64,000 nt of DNA. It comes from Blastomussa wellsi. Taxonomy: Eukaryota; Cnidaria; Anthozoa; Scleractinia; Plerogyridae. The notes beneath the pieces were generated by a model, which ran no database searches, was not told the origin of the DNA, and saw only the letters and a list, made by a program, of their open reading frames with translations. The DNA lies in contig OX393562.1 of the NCBI GenBank assembly GCA_947652115.1, forward strand, positions 24,896,503 to 24,960,502, given 5' to 3'. The position numbers and the translations under genes are program-made. This document shows positions 12,401 to 24,650 of the stretch, piece after piece (within the stretch, counting starts at the first letter, position 1; each line of letters begins with the position of its first letter).

Positions 12401-15400
12401 CCATTCACATACATTTTTCAGCTCTTTGTTTACGGTCTCCTCGAGGGACTTGGGATATTTATCAGCATAAAGCATGTTTGTGTCATCCGCAAATAGAACA
12501 AAATTCAACTTCTGTGAAGAGTTTGGAATATCATTAATAAATATCAGAAATAGAAGAGGACCCAGCACTGAGCCTTGTGGAACACCACATGGGACAATTT
12601 CCTTATCAGAGATAAACCAGTTGATCTCAGTTGTTTGAGTGCGCTTAAATAGGTATGATGAAAACCAATCGTTTACAATGCCTCGGACTCCATAGTGATT
12701 TAATTTGTTGTACAAGATTGAATGATCAACTGTAAGCTTTCTTTAAGTCGATAAAAATACCACATGAAAATAGTTTATTGTCCATGTTCCTTTGTATGCA
12801 GTTGACGATATCAAGTATTGCATGTTGAGTAGAATGTTTAAGAATTTCAACGTGTTACGGTTTTCTGTTATGCTTAAAAGTTCCATTTCTAAGGAAAAAA
12901 CAACTTCTGCTTTAATTGCAGTTTGTAATGATAAATTTAGAGCATGCCTTAATTTAAAGGCTTTTTTCGAGTGACTCCGAACAACAACCTGTGATGATGA
13001 GGTGACAATGGCTTGTTCTTCTTTTTCCATTTTTGGCTTTTTTGTTTTGTCGTAGGTGTCGTAGGTGTACTTTTGTCGTTCGTATCACATGATCTTTACG
13101 CACAAACGGCTGATTAAACAGCATGGAGTAACTAGAGTAAAATATCAGGTAAGAGAAACACCGTGACTACCTTCTAAGGCAATCATGCAATTTATTATGC
13201 CAATGCAAGACCATGCAAAGCACAGAAGATTGCACAAACGTCAGTAAATCAGTTGTTACTGATACGTGTTTGAGAGTGAACGATGCTGAGATGGGAACAT
13301 TCTGAGTGGACAAAAAAATGTCCTCAGCATCAAAATTTCTCCCTTACTTACATGAAACCTGGGGGATACAGTCTTATCGCTTCGTTAATAACCATGTCGA
13401 GGTATTCCATCTTGTGAAGGACGTCATATGAAGGCGATAACTGCAGAAAAAAAAGTTATTCAACGAGATTTGTATAGCATAAATAAGAAAGTAATAAAAG
13501 CTATAAGATCGTATCATCAGCATGCAGACCAACAGGCAAGTATTCTACACAAGCATGAGCAAATAGCAAGATTTATTACATAATTTTTCTAGTTTGTTAT
13601 AAAATATGACTTCGGACTCCAGGGAAATGCACCGCCAATTGAAGGAGCGTTAGTGTCAATGTCGTAATGAACCATCTTAGCGTACTGTTATAATCTTTGG
13701 CGTTTTGTTTTAAAGGTGGAACTTTTCATCCTGCCTTTGCAGGTGAAAAAAGTCTCTTTTCTATTTACTTTAAGCTATCTAAGTCTCCTAGCTTACGTGT
13801 AGCCGTCTAGGCTTAAAAGCCCTGCTACTGAATATCCGGGTATGGCAAAAAGAGCGGTTGGATTTCTTTCAAAAGAAAAAAGGATGTCTTTTTACCCTGG
13901 AATGAAAACTAGATTACCTCGTCTCCAGGCCACATACGGTCAATCTCGTCTCTCAGTTTGTCTTGTACATGCGTATCCGTGGCGAGATGATAACAAACAA
14001 ACCCCAGGGTGGTACTGGAAGTATCATATCCAGCGAGAAGAAACGCAATACTTTGAGACATTATATCGTCGTTATCTATTTTTTCTCCTCCTGTTTCCTC
14101 TTTTGCATCTAGCATCAATTGCAGCATGTCTTTACGCTGTAATCAAAAGGACGTAAAAACATGGTGCGCAAAACTGATTTTAGGAATTGCAAAGATTGTG
14201 GAGAGGTAAAGTTAATTTCCAATATATACTTACTGGAACTTTGCTGTTGCCATTTGCTTTTGACCTTTCAGTAATGATATTTGCTGTTATCGCACCAAGC
14301 TTTTCAAAATCAAAAGGGTCTGGGAGATACTTGAGTAAACGTTCTCCAAATGGTAAAAGCACTAAACGATACAGTTACAAATGGCATCAGGGTTAAGTAA
14401 ACTAAACTTCACAAAACAGCCAGTCTGTGTACATTTAATCGAGTCAAATAAAACCGGGTTTTAGTAGCAAGCTGGGTTGCATTCAAAAGTAAAACGACAA
14501 CTATTCACTGAAGTTTGAAGAGAAAAAAGTACCAATTGCTTACTCATTATTCCAACAATAGGGTGTGGTGCCATGGCTTTCTTTGCTAGTTCAGTTATTG
14601 GATCATTTTCAACAGTTTGTGTTTCCACCTTGACTCCGAACGCTGTTGACAAAATTGCTTCCATGGTCAGACTCTGAAACCACCTAGAAAACAAATGACT
14701 CATGAGAATTTAATGCCCTTGAAATCTTTAAGTCCTACACCTTCAAACCATTGACTGCTCGGATTTTTCCCCAAAAGGACTTTCAAATCTACACCTGGTA
14801 TTTTTGTATAGATCTTGCAGCCAAACTGTCCAAAACATCATTTGTAGATGTAGAGTATCTATATATCCTTTTGGGGCCTATTCTCAAAGAAATTAAACAG
14901 AAATGCCAGACTTCTGGTTCTCTTTTTTCATGTCACTTCCTTTCTAAATTTGTGGTTCTATTTGCTCTTTCAGTTGTCTTTGTCCACATTGGAAAGCCAT
15001 CAAGGATATTGATCACTTTTAACTAAAAATGTCAATGATATAGAAGGTCAACTTTTTAACAAAATTAATTATTTGTAAGCTTGGTGTATTTTGGACCTCT
15101 TCTCATTTTTATCATCTAATTATCAAAAACATCGATGAGGGGGGTTTGCAGTGATGCGGTTTTGCGTTATTTTTGGTGCGGTTTTGCAATAATTTTTATT
15201 GTAACTCGCGGTATTGTGGTTTTAAAACACTAAGCAGTTTGTGGTTATTACAACCTTTAAGTCGCGGTATTCGGTGAAAAAGTGTCTGCGGTGATATCAC
15301 TCTTTAGAACGGTCGGCATTTCGTTAGTAATAAATAGAGTATAATAGAGTAGTACAGTATACCGTTGGCGTTATGATGGTATGTTTAATATTAACGCACA

Positions 15401-18400
15401 ATGCTATCAGAATATATCAAGTCTTGCTGACGTCAGCTATTATATTGTGGCCTCCATGTAAGTGCGGTTTCGGTATTCGGGAAAAAAATCCGATGCGGTC
15501 TGCGGTTTTTTGTCGTATTTCTGTGCGGTTTTGCGGTTTTCAGACGCCCCTTACACCCCCCTCATCGATCTTCAGGCATGAAAGAGTTGTCGGCACAAGT
15601 GGTACAGGCAGTATTACCTGAACACTTTTTTGGCCGTGGTATGAAAAAAGAGGTAAAGAATATTGAGTGGAAAGTGTAATCTTTAAACAGTGGAAGCATG
15701 AGAAAATGACAAGCATTTCAGTAATTGCGTTCGACGAAAGGAGAAGGCATTATAAACCAGTTTGAATCGAGATTTTGGTGGTGTAGGTACAGTCCGTTTT
15801 GGCCCCCCCGAACATTTTTTTTCAGGGGCAAATGACGTCATTTCCGTCGACCATGTGCTTCGTTTCTAGCGGAGTCGAGTTTCACGTTCTTGCTTCGCGT
15901 CTTGGTGGATTGTCGAGTTCTTGATTGTGCTTTTGCGGATTGTTGTCGAATTCTGGACTGTGTTTCTTTTCATTGGAGATTCAACGTCTGCCCGCGTACA
16001 GGGTTGTGACGCTCTACTGTTCAAATCAGCCTTTCGAAGATTGTACAACTCCTGGTGCGAATATATATAACAGCAGATTTCGATCAGTGCGGTGACAGTC
16101 TTTGTAATCGTCAATTTTATGTTTGCATTTTAGCTTGCATGTGCATTTGTTGGGCGACAAAGAAATGATATTCATACACAGTCTGTGGTTTTCGAAACAC
16201 TGACTGCATGCAGCTTTGTTATTCGTGAATAGCGGTGTCACGCAATGCAAAAAACTCCAAACATTGTATTTGTATGAATAAATCGGAAAAAATCATGTTC
16301 ATCAACTACAGTTATGTTAAGAGTTTCATACTGATATTTAAAATGTTGATTTCAGTATTAAAGAAAGCTTGAATTTCGGGAAACCAAATCAAAATGCAGC
16401 CAAGTGAATCGAAATCGTCGAACGCACTCTCTGATCTTTGATTACTACTAGTTTAAATAGTAAGCACATGAAGGAAGATACTTCGATCTGACTCTCATCA
16501 TCCCCTACACTGACTTGTCAGGAGTTAGGTAATTCTATTAAGAAGGACTCCACTTGTAATTACCACAAAGTTGTCAGCAATCACATATATTTTGTCAGCT
16601 TCAGTGAGAAATAATATTTTTGAATATTGGAGCATTACAACCACTGTTAGCCAAAACAATTAAAATGCCAATTGAAAGAAATCAAAAGTATTCTTATCAT
16701 AACTAATCTGGGGCTACAAAAAAATCAAACTACCGGTAAATGCTACATAATTTATTTGATTAAAAAAATAGTAAGTTTAAACTTGTTTACTGGAAAAACA
16801 CTACCTGTGGAAATCGATGATCTCTCCTGTCTTAGAAATCCTATCCACTTTTTTCAAAAACGTACCCACAGCATCATTCATAAAGGCCATCATCTAAAAG
16901 AATCAGATAGCTAAATCTAATTTAGCTAAAATCCTTCAATTTTCCATAAATTATTTAAAGCCAAACTACAGGATGTTTAAATCTAGCTATCACCATGATG
17001 CAGTACAGAGAAACTGAAATCATCAAAAATAAGTTTAATTTTTGTAGTATCATGCAAATACTTCAGTGGAATTTCCAAGCCATCTAGATTGGATAGGCCC
17101 ACCCAATTGTATCTGTTAGATAACCCTAGCAATATCTGTATTCAATAATTTATCGGTACTTAACTTTTTCTGTGATGGGAAGGTGCAACTTTTTGCCAAA
17201 GTGGAGACCCCATAGATCTCTGACCTGTACAGTGGAATTTGGATATAAAACTTGGCCCCACCCGGAGTGACACCACACTCAGTGATCATTAAGTAATATT
17301 TTCCCATTAACTGCATGACCACAATAAAATCTGACCATAATGAAACAAAACAGTCTGCAGATGACTACCGGTATATGGTTTTACTCACATGCTTCATTTT
17401 TGATGCACTGAAGGTTGGCGACAAAGTGTTGCGTATGTCTTTCCACTTTTGACCGGTCACAATTGTTAACATTCTGTCATAAGGCTTTGGGATTTCCAGA
17501 AGGCCCTGAACATCCAATCAGTTAAACATTGTGTAATTCAATTTTATGGAATGTCTAAGTGTACACCTTCTAATTAATGACTACTATAATATCATATTCT
17601 TGAAGGAAGAATTCAATCCATGGGTGCTGTTAAAAGTGATGAAGCATCATATAAGACCCTGGTCCTTGTATTACAGCAAACCAATTTGAAAAATAAGAGA
17701 ACTATATTCAATAAATAAAGATGTGACAGTGCGCAATCATACCTTTCTATCATGGAACTTTGGAAATTCTTTAATAAGAATGTCTTTGATCATGTCTGGA
17801 TCACTGACCATGAGAAATGGCTGACGGAATAAATACATCCTTAAAGAAAATAAAGAGAATTATCTGCAATCAGGCATTTAGCCAGATGGCCGTCCAGGCG
17901 TCCTGTGGACGGCAACCTTTAAAGAAAATTGTTTTATTTTCCATATGTTTCTTTATAAATTGTTCATTTTAGCTGGCCCATAGTCGTTGAAGCCCTCATT
18001 TTTTCAGGCTTCTTTATTCCAATTGCTTGAAATGGAATTCACTGCGATGATCATTTCTCACTCTCATCTACATCCGCAGCTCATATATGAATTATTTCAT
18101 ATATTTATGTCATTCACTACTCATGGGAAAATATGAACTCAATAAATTGACCTCGCTCCCAATGTGTGGCTTCATAGCTCAGTTGCTAGAGCATCACACC
18201 AGTATTCGTGGATGTCACAGGTTCGAATCCTGTTGAAGCGCTGATTTTTCCAGGCTTTTTTATTCCAATTGCTAAAATTGGAATTCACTGCGATGATCAT
18301 TTCTCGCTCTTATATTATCAATCAAACATTTAATAACCTAGTATTTCTGTACCCTTAAATACAAAAGGGAAAACTCCAGTTTAGCATTAAAGTTTGATTT

Positions 18401-20277
18401 TAAAGGTACTCCCATAATAAATGGTTATCTATGTCTAAGTTAATGTCATTCTGGTATTTATAGTTTTTAACAGATTTGGTTTGAAACACAATATAGCTTG
18501 TGCACTTTAGTCGGTGCTTAGGTATAATTCTTAGAAGAAATTATCTTCAGTTAATCTTTCACTTGAAAAATGCACATAACAAAACATTGGAAATATGAAA
18601 GACGGCCATGCAATGGCCTTTTCAAATTTTTACGTAGGTGTAATGGACCTTATACGTTTGGTCTGCATGTTTATTGGGTACCGGTATCGAATTTTTGTCC
18701 AGGTTTGAAAAAGGAAAGGGAAAATCATGTATTTAATGATCAGGAATAGAGTAAGGCACCCCCGGCAAAATTAACCAATCATAGACTCAACAGTCTTGAA
18801 CATTTATAACAAACTCAATTGATAAACTACTGTGATGATTTTAACCAGTGATGATTGTTGAGATTTATACATACCCAAACACCTTGCCATACTTCTTGTA
18901 CCATTCTTGATGAAGTTTTGGAACACCATTTGGCTGCATGCATAAAGTTATTACAAAAGATATGACAGCTTTAAACTAAATAGTAATAACAAGTAAATCT
19001 AAGCACAGTTAGTACTGTTGGGGGGGGGGGTGGGGAGTGCTGTCGTCGCTGTGGCCATGGTCTATAATATGAAAGTGACAGTGTGGCTTGTGACTGATCC
19101 CAAAAAGCATCACCCAAAAGGTTCTAGAATACATCTTTATGGCAATGTTAACTTTTTTAATTTTATGAGGAATAATTAGCACTGTTGTAGCCAAGAGCCA
19201 AGCCAGTGGTTCTAAGCCAAAAAAATTCTCTTTTGTCCTAAAACATTTGAACATCGTAACATTCATTCCTGGGGGTCTCCTTGCCCTTTCTTATTTGTAA
19301 AAAATTATAATATTTTTTATATCTCTTATGTGGCAAATAAATAAATAAATAAATAAATAAAATAAAGCTATTTAAGTTAAAATAAAAAAATATGTCCTAA
19401 GAGGTAGTCTATGATCATGTTAAGTTCCCTATAAAAGGGTTCTAAACTTGATTTTAACCCCTCAGCTTATGGTATGTATGCTGAGTTTCTTAGTAAGCCT
19501 TGCCCGTTCTCTTTACCACTGTGGTAGCAATGATGCTATGGGTTAGTGGCAGTTGTTGCTGTTGTCAGTTTAAAACAGATCCTTTAATCTTTATTCTTTA
19601 ACAAGTTACACCAGTCCTAAAACAGTGTAAAAAAGTAGGTCCGCAATGCATACATGCATATATTGCTATATTGAAGCCTGAGATCCCATATGCGATATAC
19701 GATACTCGGTGTGAATCACAAGGTCAGTGACATTTTATATACGGCATGCGATACTAGGACGTGAATCATAAGGTCAAGGAACAGGGCCATAAATTAGACC
19801 TGGAATAACCACATCGAAATGTTATAGTTTCAGGTTCTGGCACAAATTACACCGGACTTGTAAATAAAGAGCAACTTACATCAAGCAGGGCCTTTCCTGT
19901 ATTTCCAAACAATGGCAGTGGTGTTGGTCCAGAGATTCCAAGTTTCCTGAATGCAGTGTATGGTGCCACACAGTACCTTGGGAATAGAGTGGGTGTACTC
20001 ATTCAAATACATACTAAAACCATATTGCTTTCTTTTGATAGAATCTTGGGCTGCGACATAGCTGGCATTGCGTGACCCGTATGAAACTAAACCCATACTT
20101 GGTAAAGATTATTTAATTTTTTGAAGTAAAATACATGCAGTTTAAATCCAGAAAGTGAATGCGCATTTGTATTCCTTTTTATACATACCGGTAAACCTGG
20201 AGAATCAGAAATCCGACCAAGAGCGTGAAAAAGTAATCATTCGCGAACTGAGCTATTGTTTGCAGAACATCACCCAT
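9466..20277 (-). CDS. CYP3-like cytochrome P450, copy 2 (complete)
   Basis: Thirteen exons with consistent GT-AG sites and phases: 20189-20277, 19880-19976, 18875-18933, 17743-17839, 17389-17505, 16805-16893, 14544-14683, 14234-14361, 13918-14136, 13352-13440, 11044-11181, 10686-10851 and 9466-9546 (stop TGA at 9468-9466). They encode about 502 residues, the usual CYP3 length. Seen in order: membrane anchor (about 15-30), proline hinge [10 protein letters not shown], WxxxR at 135-139, I-helix AGYDTSS at 307-313, ExxR (EAIR) at 365-368, PERF near 419-422, and the heme loop [10 protein letters not shown] with the ligand cysteine at about 445. All essential residues are present, so it should be an active ER monooxygenase. 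CYP3-clade placement is by resemblance, and the substrate is unknown. Its introns hold a LINE fragment, MITEs and a tRNA-like SINE. Confidence 0.93.
9689..10060. mobile_element. MITE with about 30-bp terminal inverted repeats
   Basis: The left end TAGGGACTTTACGAAAC and following CACGACGGCGACG are mirrored at 10031-10060 with one or two changes. The flanking TA at both ends fits a TA target-site duplication (Tc1/mariner-like or similar). It is 372 bp long with no coding capacity. It lies in the last intron of P450 copy 2, and its right end forms the last two bases of a predicted stop codon (see 10058-10621). Confidence 0.75.
10058..10621 (-). other. Unassigned spliceable two-exon cassette ending in a membrane segment
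   Basis: Exon 10570-10621 has acceptor TTTTAG and donor gtaagt. Exon 10058-10209 has a T-rich acceptor, runs open and ends with TAG. The joint is in phase (A + TG). The first exon can begin in phase 0, the phase at which P450 exon 12 ends 64 bases upstream, so the cassette could act as an alternative 3' end. Read together it gives about 67 residues: a short polar part ([14 protein letters not shown]), then about 25 hydrophobic residues rich in I and V. That end would replace the normal P450 C-terminus. It could equally be the end of a nested gene or a chance frame. No transcript evidence is available. Confidence 0.3.
11330..13035 (-). mobile_element. LINE (non-LTR retrotransposon) fragment with reverse transcriptase
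   Basis: A 407-codon minus-strand frame (11492-12715) carries RT palm motifs: [24 protein letters not shown] with the catalytic aspartates, and a downstream KYLGV block, followed by the thumb and C-terminal part typical of jockey/CR1-like elements. Upstream (12735-12835) RT motif sequence continues in another frame, so a frameshift near 12735 breaks the ORF. No endonuclease domain is seen, so the copy is 5'-truncated and dead. It sits in intron 10 of P450 copy 2 in the gene's own orientation. Its 3' non-coding end resembles sequence at 48775-48890. Confidence 0.85.
15131..15569. mobile_element. MITE-like element with ATCGATGAGGGGGGT ends
   Basis: ATCGATGAGGGGGGT at 15131 is mirrored by ACCCCCCTCATCGAT at 15555-15569. 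Between them is AT-rich sequence with repeated TGCGGTTTTGCG motifs and no protein frame. It is about 440 bp long and lies in intron 6 of P450 copy 2. Similar TGCGGTTT sequence recurs near 24390-24470. Confidence 0.5.
18000..18312 (+). repeat. SINE-like unit with a decayed tRNA-like head
   Basis: At 18168-18240 there is a tRNA-like sequence. It has complementary acceptor arms (GCTTCA / TGAAGC), a D-arm box A (TAGCTCAGTTGCTAGAGC) and a T-arm box B (GGTTCGAATCC). The anticodon arm does not form a normal 5-bp stem with a 7-base loop, so it is not a functional tRNA gene. It is flanked by two direct copies of a 65-70 bp block containing 'GGAATTCACTGCGATGATCA' (18000-18065 and 18243-18312). This fits a tRNA-derived SINE or an insertion between duplicated blocks, in intron 3 of P450 copy 2. 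Confidence 0.5.
19338..19368 (+). repeat. (AAAT)n microsatellite
   Basis: About six AAAT units in intron 2 of P450 copy 2. Confidence 0.85.
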
Positions 20278-20366
20278 TTTTTATACTGAATTCATCAATT
20301 TGTGGAACTTCTTGGGCTAAAACAGATACGGTACGGTACTGATACGGTTCTGTGCACTTGTTTCCT

Positions 20367-20597
20367 CCTAAAAGACAAAATTGTACATCTACAGCAATTA
20401 TAGACACACGCAATTCTGGTTCGGACGATCGACAGCCGGAGGATCTGCCGTGAAGATGTCAAAGAGGTCAAAGAGTTTTACCAGAGAAAATTCAAGGTAC
20501 TTTAGTGCTTGTTTCACTAAATATTTTGGTATTAAACACTAACAGCTTTCTCACACCTGTTGAAATGCCTTCTCAGCTTTACACGGGAATTTAAATA
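20367..20597 (-). promoter_or_regulatory. Core promoter and leading exon of CYP copy 2
   Basis: A TATTTAA box at 20591-20597 occupies the same place as the TATATAA box of copy 1 relative to a shared AAAGCTGAGAAG block. A donor (CTG then gtaaaa) near 20481 and an acceptor ending at 20368 define a non-coding first exon and short intron, as in copy 1. The ATG is at 20277. Conservation between the duplicates is the main support. Confidence 0.5.
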
Positions 20598-21062
20598 GCC
20601 GAGCACTTCAAACAAATTTGCTGTGAATTGTAATGATCTAATTCTGCTTAATTATAAATTTGGTCAACGAAGTCACGTCAGGTACGTCACGTCAATTTGA
20701 ATTTGTGATATTTGTACTAACGATTTTGTTACTATAAGTTTAGCTACGTGAAAGATAACAAAATATTTAAGCAAGTTAAATTTTTTTTATAAAAAAGAAA
20801 GCGATTTCTCTCGCTCTAAACAGAACGGTTGAACATCGCACTGATATCTTCAATCTTGGTTGATGAAATCGCCGGAAGTGCGTACGGGTAAACATCACGC
20901 CAATCTTTTACCATAAATGTATCGCAGCATATCCCGCTGATTCTCACGGAACTAAAGAATTTCTTGGACTCACTGGATCGATAAAGTTCACAGCCAACAT
21001 CATGCACTTGCCATTCTTTTGTGTTCGCCCAACCTCTTTTCTGAGTTCAAGTTCTTTTTGAC

Positions 21063-22357
21063 GTAGCCTCCTACGCAGGTGTTATTAGGGGATTGCGTTA
21101 CCACTCGTCCCCACTAACGCCTGCTTAACCGCGACCAACATTCCTTTCCCATTGTCTCTCGCCAGGCAAACTAACCAATCAGCATTGTCTGTAGGCATTC
21201 AAAACGATCGTTATAAAATTTCCCGCGAATCCTTTCTTCGCTGGCGCTGTTGGATACAATACTCTGGTGTATTTCGATGGTTGAAACACCAAAATATTAT
21301 TTATTGTGAATACAAGAGGTAAGCGTGCGAGTCTGATTCTGCCATAAGTTGGAAGGGTTAATACTTTGGGGAAGATGATCTCTCTCCCATGAACACAACA
21401 GTGGATCAGAAATATTTATTTCAACGCTATAAAATGCTACAAAAGACTTCGCCAACTCGAAAACGCAAAGCGGAATTAATTTAGAAATCATGAAAGAGGT
21501 CCACATCCGTGGTATTTACGAGCGAACAAATCGAAGGGTAAAATTGGAAAGAGCCAGTCAAGGCGAATACAACTTCACCGCGCTGAATCATTCATTCGAC
21601 AAACTTGCCACAGAACGATTTAAAACGTCCAGCGCTGCTGGTTTAAAAGTCTGGCTTGAAAATATGTTTAACTTCTCCTTTCGATAGTTAATGTGCCCTT
21701 TGATTTGAGGCCTCCATTTGCTTAAAATTGGGTTTGAACAACCGACGATTATGAACGGCGAACACACTTGAAATAATATTTTTCCGAACACTAAAATCGC
21801 TACGCAGTCGTTTAGAGTCTGAAACGTGGAAACTTTGACCCATAGGCTAGCTTTTCATTTGGCTGAACTTCAGTAATTCATTGCTGGATTGTACGTCTTT
21901 TTGAGGAGCTGTGGGGAAAAATATGAAAGCTGAAAATCAATGAGACTGTCGAACACACTGAAGGCAAAGCTTGATAACAAACGACTTACCGTAGCCAGTT
22001 GATAAATTAAGGAGTGTATCTCTCTTCCCTTCAGTAAACAAGTTTCGCTTCGCAAATTCGGAACTTGCTTTCATCTAAAATGAATTTACCAGAGAAATCT
22101 CTGACTTGGAGCAAAATCAATCGTCTCTGGCAGGTTTCATCTCATCGCGTGTCTCGCGGCGGGAGACGCGTCGTGGGGATTTTAGTTGGTAAAATCTGAT
22201 TGGCTAAGCGGCGATCAAGGTGGAGGTCGGCTTTCCGGATTTTAGTAGGTAAAATCTGATTGGCGAAGCGGTGGAAAGGAATGTTGGCCTCGGTTAAGCA
22301 GGCGTTAGTGGGGACAAGTGTAACGCAATCCCCTAATAACGGCTGCGTAGGAGACTA
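21063..22357. mobile_element. Non-autonomous DNA transposon with about 95-bp TIRs
   Basis: The left end (21063-21160) contains 'TTAGGGGATTGCGTTACCAC' and 'CCACTAACGCCTGCTTAACC'. The reverse complement of these blocks is at 22261-22357 with a few substitutions. The 1.1-kb interior has only short frames. Inside the right end a block around 'TAAAATCTGATTGGC' is itself duplicated (22177-22275). The ends, starting near TCTCCTACGCAG, do not identify a superfamily by eye. Confidence 0.7.
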
Positions 22358-24482
22358 ATGTTGACGAGGCTGGGCGGGCAGATTTAGCACGAAAACAAAA
22401 GAATAACAAATGCGTGATAAAGGTCTATTGTAGTTCCTGACGGTGTGTTTGTGGGTGGGGGACGAGTAAGGGGTTGGGGGGGGGGGTGGGTAAGGTAGGG
22501 GTTGGGGGTGGGTAGGTGGTGGCTCTTGTTCAAGGCACCAAAATAAGCCCTGGTGTTTTATTCAATGCTCATTTCTGTTAGGGCTTGCTTGCGGCGCAAA
22601 AATGTTTGGCATCATATTTGGAAGGGATGCTGCGTCTGGGAACTGTTACGTGTGTCCAAAAACACCACTTGACCAAATTTTCAAAACATACCGAATACGA
22701 TGTCCGACCGACCTACTCCAAAGGCGTAAATTTTGAATGGTGGGGGCCGGGAAGGATTTGTCTGGAACTCAGTTTGGGGAGATAATTCTGGGAAAGGATC
22801 GTGATTTTTTTCTTTATGATATCCTCTGAAACCAGCATATCTTTCCTGGCAACAAGAGTCCATTTCAATCAAATGGAAAAGACTGCACCATAATCTGGCA
22901 TAATAATTATGATAAGCTACACTCGTCTTGGATCATGGGATTTTATTCTCCTTTGAAAACACCGCCAGCCAATGAAATAATGTGAGTGATCGGACAATAG
23001 TTGTGAGGTAGGCTGTTCTATGAGCCTTTCGTCTGGTGTACTTCAACGAAAGGGAGTCAATTTTTCTACAAAGGGCATTCCTCCAACGAACAGCTGGTGA
23101 ACAGGTCAGTATAAATGGTTAAAGTAATCAACTGGAATTTACTATGATTGTTTTTCTGATCAACTAATTTGGTTACACGAATTTGACTCGGTATTTAAAA
23201 AAGTAAAGAAATAAAACGGATATTTCAAAGAAATTGCCGTGAGACTAAAGTGAAAATTGGTCATTTATGCTTTGCCGATCGAGTCGCTAGGAAAAACAAG
23301 AGAATCTATATTTGCTGTAGTTCACTGAAAAATAGTTAGTGAATGGAGCGAGTTTGTCTTTTTGAGGTATTCTTTTATTGTTTTAATAGCGTTCTATGTA
23401 CGTTTTGGAAGTTAAACCCACCCTTCTGTGTAATAACGTTTACTATTTACAAGGACAGCTTTTAACCAATACAAATATGAATTCAAAACTCTTATTCTGA
23501 AAATAGTCTCGGAAATCAGGTCAAAACATCTAGGATCCGGCGTAAAAGAAAGCGAAAAATTTCACAGGCATTCCGTTTCATATGACCGTGACGTTGCCTT
23601 TTATTAAAAGCAGCGGAACTCCAAGAGTATTAGTTTTTTTAAAACAGGAAAATGGCAGTGAAGAAAACGGCATACAAATCAAGTTGACATGACTCGACTC
23701 TATCGCATTTTTATTGAGACTTTTTTGTGAGCGGCACAATCACTTTTTGTTGTGTGAAAAGCAAGTAATCATTAGAACACGATGTGGCTGAATATTATCT
23801 GGAGTAACTGTTAGAGAAAGAAAACAATTTGTATGCATATAAACCTTTTAATGTATTTGTCGTGTTTTGTTAAAAACAATGCGGTTCAGGCCTGTGTATC
23901 CCCTAAAGTATACAGATCATAAATAGACTTAATATATATTCTTTGAACAATATTAATGAAATAACAGTGGACAAAATGAGTTGTGTTGAAAGTTCAGTGT
24001 CTTTTCGTTGATTAGTTGGAAAAAAAACATGAAAAGATAACTAAAGCAAAATTGAAATTCAAAATCAAAATTCGCGTCTCCATTTGCCGATCAAAGTAGT
24101 GATACTGTCTTTCTGCCATTTTACCGTATCATTAATTCTAAAAGAACATTTCAAGTCGGGAAACTGCTAAATCTAATTCAAATTTGGAAATGAGTTAGAC
24201 TATGAGTGATTCAAATGAGGTGCTAAGCAACTGGACGCCTTTACTAAAAGGCAATTTCAGGAAATTTAACCTTCAACATAACGAAGAAAATAACTGATAC
24301 AATGAACTTGCTAGATGACATAAGGATAATGATAAAACACGAATTGGATCCAAATTTGTTCTGTTGTAGAGGGGAACGTTAACATTTCCGGCTTTGCGGA
24401 TTTGGGAATTTTTTTACTGCGGTTTTTCACTGTTTTTTCGGTTTTGATGATTTTTGCGGTTTACGATTTTTTCCGTTGGAAC

Positions 24483-24650
24483 ATACACCTTATTCCGCCA
24501 AAATGGCCGCTGATATATGAACACACAAGTTGGCCCTTGTTGCCTCGTTCAAGATAAAATATTCTTTTGATTTTTGAACTTAAAAACGAGGCAAGAAGGG
24601 CTAATTTGAATACCAATAAAAGATGGTAGCCATTTTGGAATAAGGTGTAT
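24483..24650. mobile_element. MITE (168 bp, ATACACCTTATTCC ends)
   Basis: ATACACCTTATTCC and GCCAAAATGGC at the left are mirrored by GCCATTTTGG and AATAAGGTGTAT at the right. A second inner inverted pair surrounds CGAGGCAA/TTGCCTCG. The whole folds as one long imperfect hairpin and has no coding content. Confidence 0.75.

Noticed and set aside
18168..18240. Functional tRNA gene
   Set aside because: The anticodon arm cannot form a standard stem and loop, and the sequence is embedded in a repeated unit.
21297..22055. Several 60-70 codon frames inside the long-TIR element
   Set aside because: They do not resemble a transposase and overlap on both strands, consistent with a non-autonomous element.
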